A stretch of DNA of 34,362 nucleotides from Kosmotogaceae bacterium (GTDB taxonomy: Bacteria > Thermotogota > Thermotogae > Petrotogales > Kosmotogaceae), in assembly GCA_003444085.1 (NCBI GenBank), contig DLVL01000087.1, positions 1 to 34,362 on the forward strand, read 5' to 3'. The position numbers and the translations under genes are program-made. A model generated the notes under the pieces. That model was not told the origin of the DNA. It made no database searches and worked only from the letters and a program-made list of their open reading frames with translations. Shown here piece by piece: positions 31,789 through 34,362 of this stretch (position 1 is its first letter; every line of letters starts with the position of its first letter).

Positions 31789-32534
31789 ATAACAAGTGTA
31801 ATGGAAGACCTTCTGCTGCAGAATGTACATCAAAAAGAGCTATGGCACTGGATTTTGGTGAATCACGAATAGGAGTGGCTGTATCAGTCGAGGGTGTTGG
31901 CATGCCGATTGGCTACATCAATCACAGTGGATATAGACACTCACTCAAGGGCCTGATTGATGAAAGAGCTCCTGATTTGATCATTGTCGGGTTACCCCTG
32001 GCGAAAACAGGAGGATTCACTGCATCTGCCGAGAAAGCAACAGCTTTTGCCGAAGTCGTCCACAGATCGTTCAACGTAAGAGTATGTATGGTCGATGAAA
32101 GGCTAACTACCAGGGCAGCCAGAAGTAAGCTTGAGATCACGGAAAGAGACTTCAAGGAAGTGAAAGATGCGCTGAGTGCACTTGAAATACTCAACTCGTA
32201 TCTTGAAAATCCTGTTGCTTCAATTCCTGTCAGGTGCAGTTTTCCTTATTGCAAAGTAGATGAGTCCTGTCAGAGGATTCCACAAAACGTACTTGTTTGG
32301 TGTCCGGAAAATGCTGGTGTTGTTGACAAACTGAGGGAAATGGGAGCAGCTTTCATAGGAGTTTATTCAGAGGATCCACAGATTCTACTGAGAGTGCGCA
32401 GAAAAAAGCTCACTGCAACGAATCTATTACATGAAATCGCATTTGAAGAGTTCGATGCCATACTCCTGAAGAGGGGAACTCCAGATCCTGCTGGTGGAGC
32501 AATAGAAGAGATAATCAGGTTTACGTGCTCGTAG
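31785..32534 (+). CDS. ruvX: RuvX/YqgF-family RNase H-fold nuclease with C-terminal extension
   Basis: YqgF/RuvX family proteins act in 16S rRNA 5' maturation and possibly Holliday junction resolution. The core (1-140) has D23 in ALDFGESRIGVAVS, LIIVGLPLAKTG, VDERLTTRAA (D104, E105) and D128 in VKDALSALEIL, the usual acidic triad. A C-terminal stretch of about 100 residues (from CSFPYCKVDE to the end, with VRRKKLTATNLLHEIAFEEF) is not part of the standard roughly 140-residue family and I do not recognise it. ATG 31785 follows GAGGG and overlaps the recJ stop. The stop codon lies inside the 5' acceptor strand of tRNA-Arg (10-base overlap). Confidence 0.88.
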   Translation: MNNKCNGRPSAAECTSKRAMALDFGESRIGVAVSVEGVGMPIGYINHSGYRHSLKGLIDERAPDLIIVGLPLAKTGGFTASAEKATAFAEVVHRSFNVRVCMVDERLTTRAARSKLEITERDFKEVKDALSALEILNSYLENPVASIPVRCSFPYCKVDESCQRIPQNVLVWCPENAGVVDKLREMGAAFIGVYSEDPQILLRVRRKKLTATNLLHEIAFEEFDAILLKRGTPDPAGGAIEEIIRFTCS

Positions 32535-32600
32535 CCCAACGGATAGAGCGCTGGACTCCGGATCCAGAGGTTGTGGGTTCAAATCCCACCGGGCACGCCA
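32525..32600 (+). tRNA. tRNA-Arg (anticodon CCG), CCA encoded
   Basis: Acceptor GTGCTCG pairs with CGGGCAC (one T-G pair), anticodon stem CTGGA/TCCAG encloses CTCCGGA (anticodon CCG), and the T-arm is GTGGG TTCAAAT CCCAC. G discriminator and CCA encoded. The first 10 bases are also the last codons and stop of the ruvX gene. A weak GATAAT (32510-32515) lies 10 bases upstream; no -35 is evident. Confidence 0.96.
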
Positions 32601-32609
32601 TACTTCTCC

Positions 32610-33419
32610 TTACTCTTGAGAGGATCTCAACACCACGAACGAAAGACTTGCTGCAACAATAGCTGAAGTCACGAACACAAGGGGATTCTCAACTGCTGAG
32701 GATCGTTCAACAAGAAAAAGCACTGATCCAATCATCAGCCCTGTAAGAAAGGCTATTGTGCATTCTTTATATTTTGCGAGCAATCTCTTCATAGTAAGGC
32801 TCATCACGACTATTCCTGCCAGTATGCCCGTACCGAGTGAGGCGAGTATCACAACATCGAATGCTGTTATCGCAGTTATGGCTCTTTCATAAACCCCCAA
32901 TATGAGCAACACTAGTGCCCCGCTGAGTCCAGGAAGAACCAGAGATGCTGCACCGAGGAATCCTGCCAGTACATCAAATGCCAGCTTTGAAGCAGAGCGT
33001 TCCAGGAGAAACTCTGTGCTCTCACTGGATCCTGCTTCAGCTATCGACAAAAGCATGATAACTGCAAACCCAAGGAGCAGCCAGAATAGAGTTCTTTTCT
33101 TCCCTCTTTCAAGCATGCAAATAAAGCGCGGTATTCCTCCCACAATTAACCCCGAGAACGCGCCGAAGGTAGCATGAGGGTAAAGATCAAGTAGTATGGA
33201 GATAACACGAGCAAAACTCACTATTCCCAGGAGCACTCCCAGAGCAACAAAGAAGACAAACAACAAGTCTTTCTTCTCTATCTTTCCAGTGAATATGTTA
33301 GAAAGTGCCAGCATAAGACGCGCATAGATACCAAGCAGAAAAGCCATTGTTGCTGCACTAACTCCTGGGACTAAGTTGGCTGTACCCATTATGATTCCTG
33401 CAATGAACGCTCTGGTCAT
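32610..33419 (-). CDS. popT: DUF368 polyprenyl-phosphate translocase (PopT family)
   Basis: A 269-residue protein with about eight membrane helices. It has the inverted duplicated motif of the DUF368 family: NLVPGVSAATMAFLLGIY near the N-terminus and LVLPGLSGALVLLILGVY in the second half. DUF368 members (PopT) recycle undecaprenyl phosphate across the membrane for cell-wall synthesis. The start is ATG 33419, with GGGAGG 4 bases upstream on the minus strand; earlier in-frame ATGs would add basic residues and include the Shine-Dalgarno itself. It is divergent from sufC and convergent with tRNA-Arg. Confidence 0.88.
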   Translation of the reverse strand: MTRAFIAGIIMGTANLVPGVSAATMAFLLGIYARLMLALSNIFTGKIEKKDLLFVFFVALGVLLGIVSFARVISILLDLYPHATFGAFSGLIVGGIPRFICMLERGKKRTLFWLLLGFAVIMLLSIAEAGSSESTEFLLERSASKLAFDVLAGFLGAASLVLPGLSGALVLLILGVYERAITAITAFDVVILASLGTGILAGIVVMSLTMKRLLAKYKECTIAFLTGLMIGSVLFLVERSSAVENPLVFVTSAIVAASLSFVVLRSSQE

Positions 33420-33522
33420 TGGTCCTCCCATTTTACTTCTGAGAGTTCTGCGCTTCTGAATCATTCTATCATTCATTAATGCGGAGAAACACATCAATAA
33501 GCAACAAACTTTATCGGGATTA

Positions 33523-33531
33523 TGTTATAAT
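33523..33531 (+). promoter_or_regulatory. extended -10 promoter for the suf operon
   Basis: TGTTATAAT: TATAAT (33526-33531) with the TGn extension and no clear -35. It is 29 bases upstream of the sufC ATG. Confidence 0.65.
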
Positions 33532-33560
33532 TTGTTCGAGTCTTTGTTGGGAGGCTGAAT

Positions 33561-34307
33561 ATGTTGCTTGTTGTATCCAGACTACGTGCGCAGAATAGAG
33601 ATAGCGGGCAGGAGATCCTTAATGGAGTGGATCTAACCGTTCGTAAAGGTGAGATTCACGCAATTATGGGACCCAATGGAAGTGGGAAATCAACTCTGGC
33701 CAACGTGATTATGGGCAACCCGAAGTACCGGGTGACTGACGGAGACGTTTTGTTCGAGCGTGAGAGTATTATCAACCTTACTACTGATCAGCGGGTAAAG
33801 AGAGGTCTCTTCATGACGTTCCAGCACCCGTTCGAGATTACTGGTGTAAGACTCAGGAGTCTCATAATGGCCTCTCTGGATGCTGTCGGGAGAAGATCTG
33901 GAGTGTCGAACATCATCAAAAAGATCGACGAAATCGCGGATCATTCCGGGCTTGAAAGGAGATTCCTGGATCGCTACGTAAACGTCGGGTTCTCTGGCGG
34001 GGAGAAAAAACGTTCAGAGGTTGTTCAGTTCGGTCTATTGAGACCGAAGCTTGCGATACTTGATGAGATTGACTCGGGCCTTGATGTGGATTCGCTTCGC
34101 AAAATCGCGGATGTTTTGAAGTTGCTGAAAGAAGAGGAGATGTCGCTCATTCTCATTACTCATTACCAGAGGCTACTTGATTATCTTGTGCCTGATTATG
34201 TTCACGTATATGACAACGGGCGTGTTATCAGAACAGGCGGACCTGAGCTTGCCATGGTCGTTGAGAAAGAAGGATATTCTCCGGTGCTGGAGAATGTTAG
34301 AGGATGA
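33561..34307 (+). CDS. sufC: Fe-S cluster assembly ATPase SufC
   Basis: SufC is the ATPase of the SufBCD scaffold for Fe-S clusters. The 248-residue protein has Walker A GPNGSGKST, the SufC-specific Q-loop region FMTFQHPFEITGV, the signature FSGGEKKRSEV, Walker B LAILDEIDSGLD and the switch LITHYQRLLDY. GGGAGG precedes the ATG by 7 bases. The next reading frame starts within its stop codon (ATGA), as expected for sufB or sufD. Confidence 0.97.
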   Translation: MLLVVSRLRAQNRDSGQEILNGVDLTVRKGEIHAIMGPNGSGKSTLANVIMGNPKYRVTDGDVLFERESIINLTTDQRVKRGLFMTFQHPFEITGVRLRSLIMASLDAVGRRSGVSNIIKKIDEIADHSGLERRFLDRYVNVGFSGGEKKRSEVVQFGLLRPKLAILDEIDSGLDVDSLRKIADVLKLLKEEEMSLILITHYQRLLDYLVPDYVHVYDNGRVIRTGGPELAMVVEKEGYSPVLENVRG

Positions 34308-34362
34308 GTTGGACCATGACCAGGCAGGCCAGCAGAAAATACCCGTCGTTCTCCAGAGATGT
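34304..34362 (+). CDS. partial gene after sufC, probably SufB or SufD
   Basis: An open frame from ATG 34304 (ATGA overlap with sufC, with AGAGG just upstream) runs off the window. The 19 visible residues (MSWTMTRQASRKYPSFSRD) are too few to identify the family. The prediction of SufB/SufD rests only on the usual sufCBD gene order. Confidence 0.45.
   Translation, partial: MSWTMTRQASRKYPSFSRD

Noticed and set aside
1..34362. Mobile elements, CRISPR arrays, integrases, toxin-antitoxin or defence genes
   Set aside because: No transposase, integrase, direct-repeat array or recognisable defence gene is visible; the three tRNA genes have no attached integrated element.

Overview
This 34.4 kb window is a gene-dense bacterial chromosome segment with no mobile elements, CRISPR arrays or gaps over about 200 bases. 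Protein similarity, moderate GC, and the order ffh-rpsP-KH protein-rimM-trmD-SPOUT methylase-rplS-lepB (an order I recall from Thermotoga maritima) suggest a member of the Thermotogota, probably a mesophilic or moderately thermophilic lineage such as Mesotoga or Kosmotoga. The genus is inference from memory, not a database result.

Layout. 1-1313 (minus): a small membrane protein cut by the window edge, and thiI. 1372-3394 (plus): an exported TPR protein, a small polytopic membrane protein and a nitrilase-superfamily hydrolase. 3400-4769: a strong promoter, tRNA-Lys, a structured leader that looks like an attenuator, infC-rpmI-rplT and a terminator. 4794-12441: a long plus-strand run of OsmC-like protein, Mrp ATPase, mtnA, a cytoplasmic type I pullulanase, glyA, upp, a PfkB-family kinase and tdk. 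12637-17606: ffh, rpsP, KH protein, rimM, trmD, a SPOUT methylase, rplS and lepB (protein targeting plus ribosome and tRNA maturation). 17614-17702 (minus): tRNA-Ser. 17749-21318: folE2, rsmG, a lipoate-ligase-like protein, rsmI and an M50-like membrane protein. 21325-23126 (minus): nrnA and a purine nucleoside phosphorylase. 23256-24445: acpP and an RluA-family pseudouridine synthase. 24442-28521: an envelope-directed trio (HExxH membrane protein, DUF5693-like polytopic protein, PEGA-repeat protein). 28645-32534: a very long RecJ and an extended RuvX/YqgF, whose 3' end overlaps tRNA-Arg. 32610-33419 (minus): a DUF368 polyprenyl-phosphate translocase. 33561-34362: sufC and the start of another gene.

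Most genes are housekeeping, and most within an operon abut or overlap by 4-60 bases. The observations most worth a second look are: two probable AUU start codons (infC and the RluA-family gene), each with a strong Shine-Dalgarno and one with that site in a hairpin; a multi-state attenuator-like leader between tRNA-Lys and infC; an M50-like protein whose zinc motif reads HEYPR instead of HExxH; RecJ carrying a C-terminal module that looks like an SF2 helicase without a Walker A motif; a RuvX with a roughly 100-residue tail ending inside tRNA-Arg; and the uncharacterised protease/DUF5693/PEGA cluster. I did not find a clearly novel defence or mobile system.
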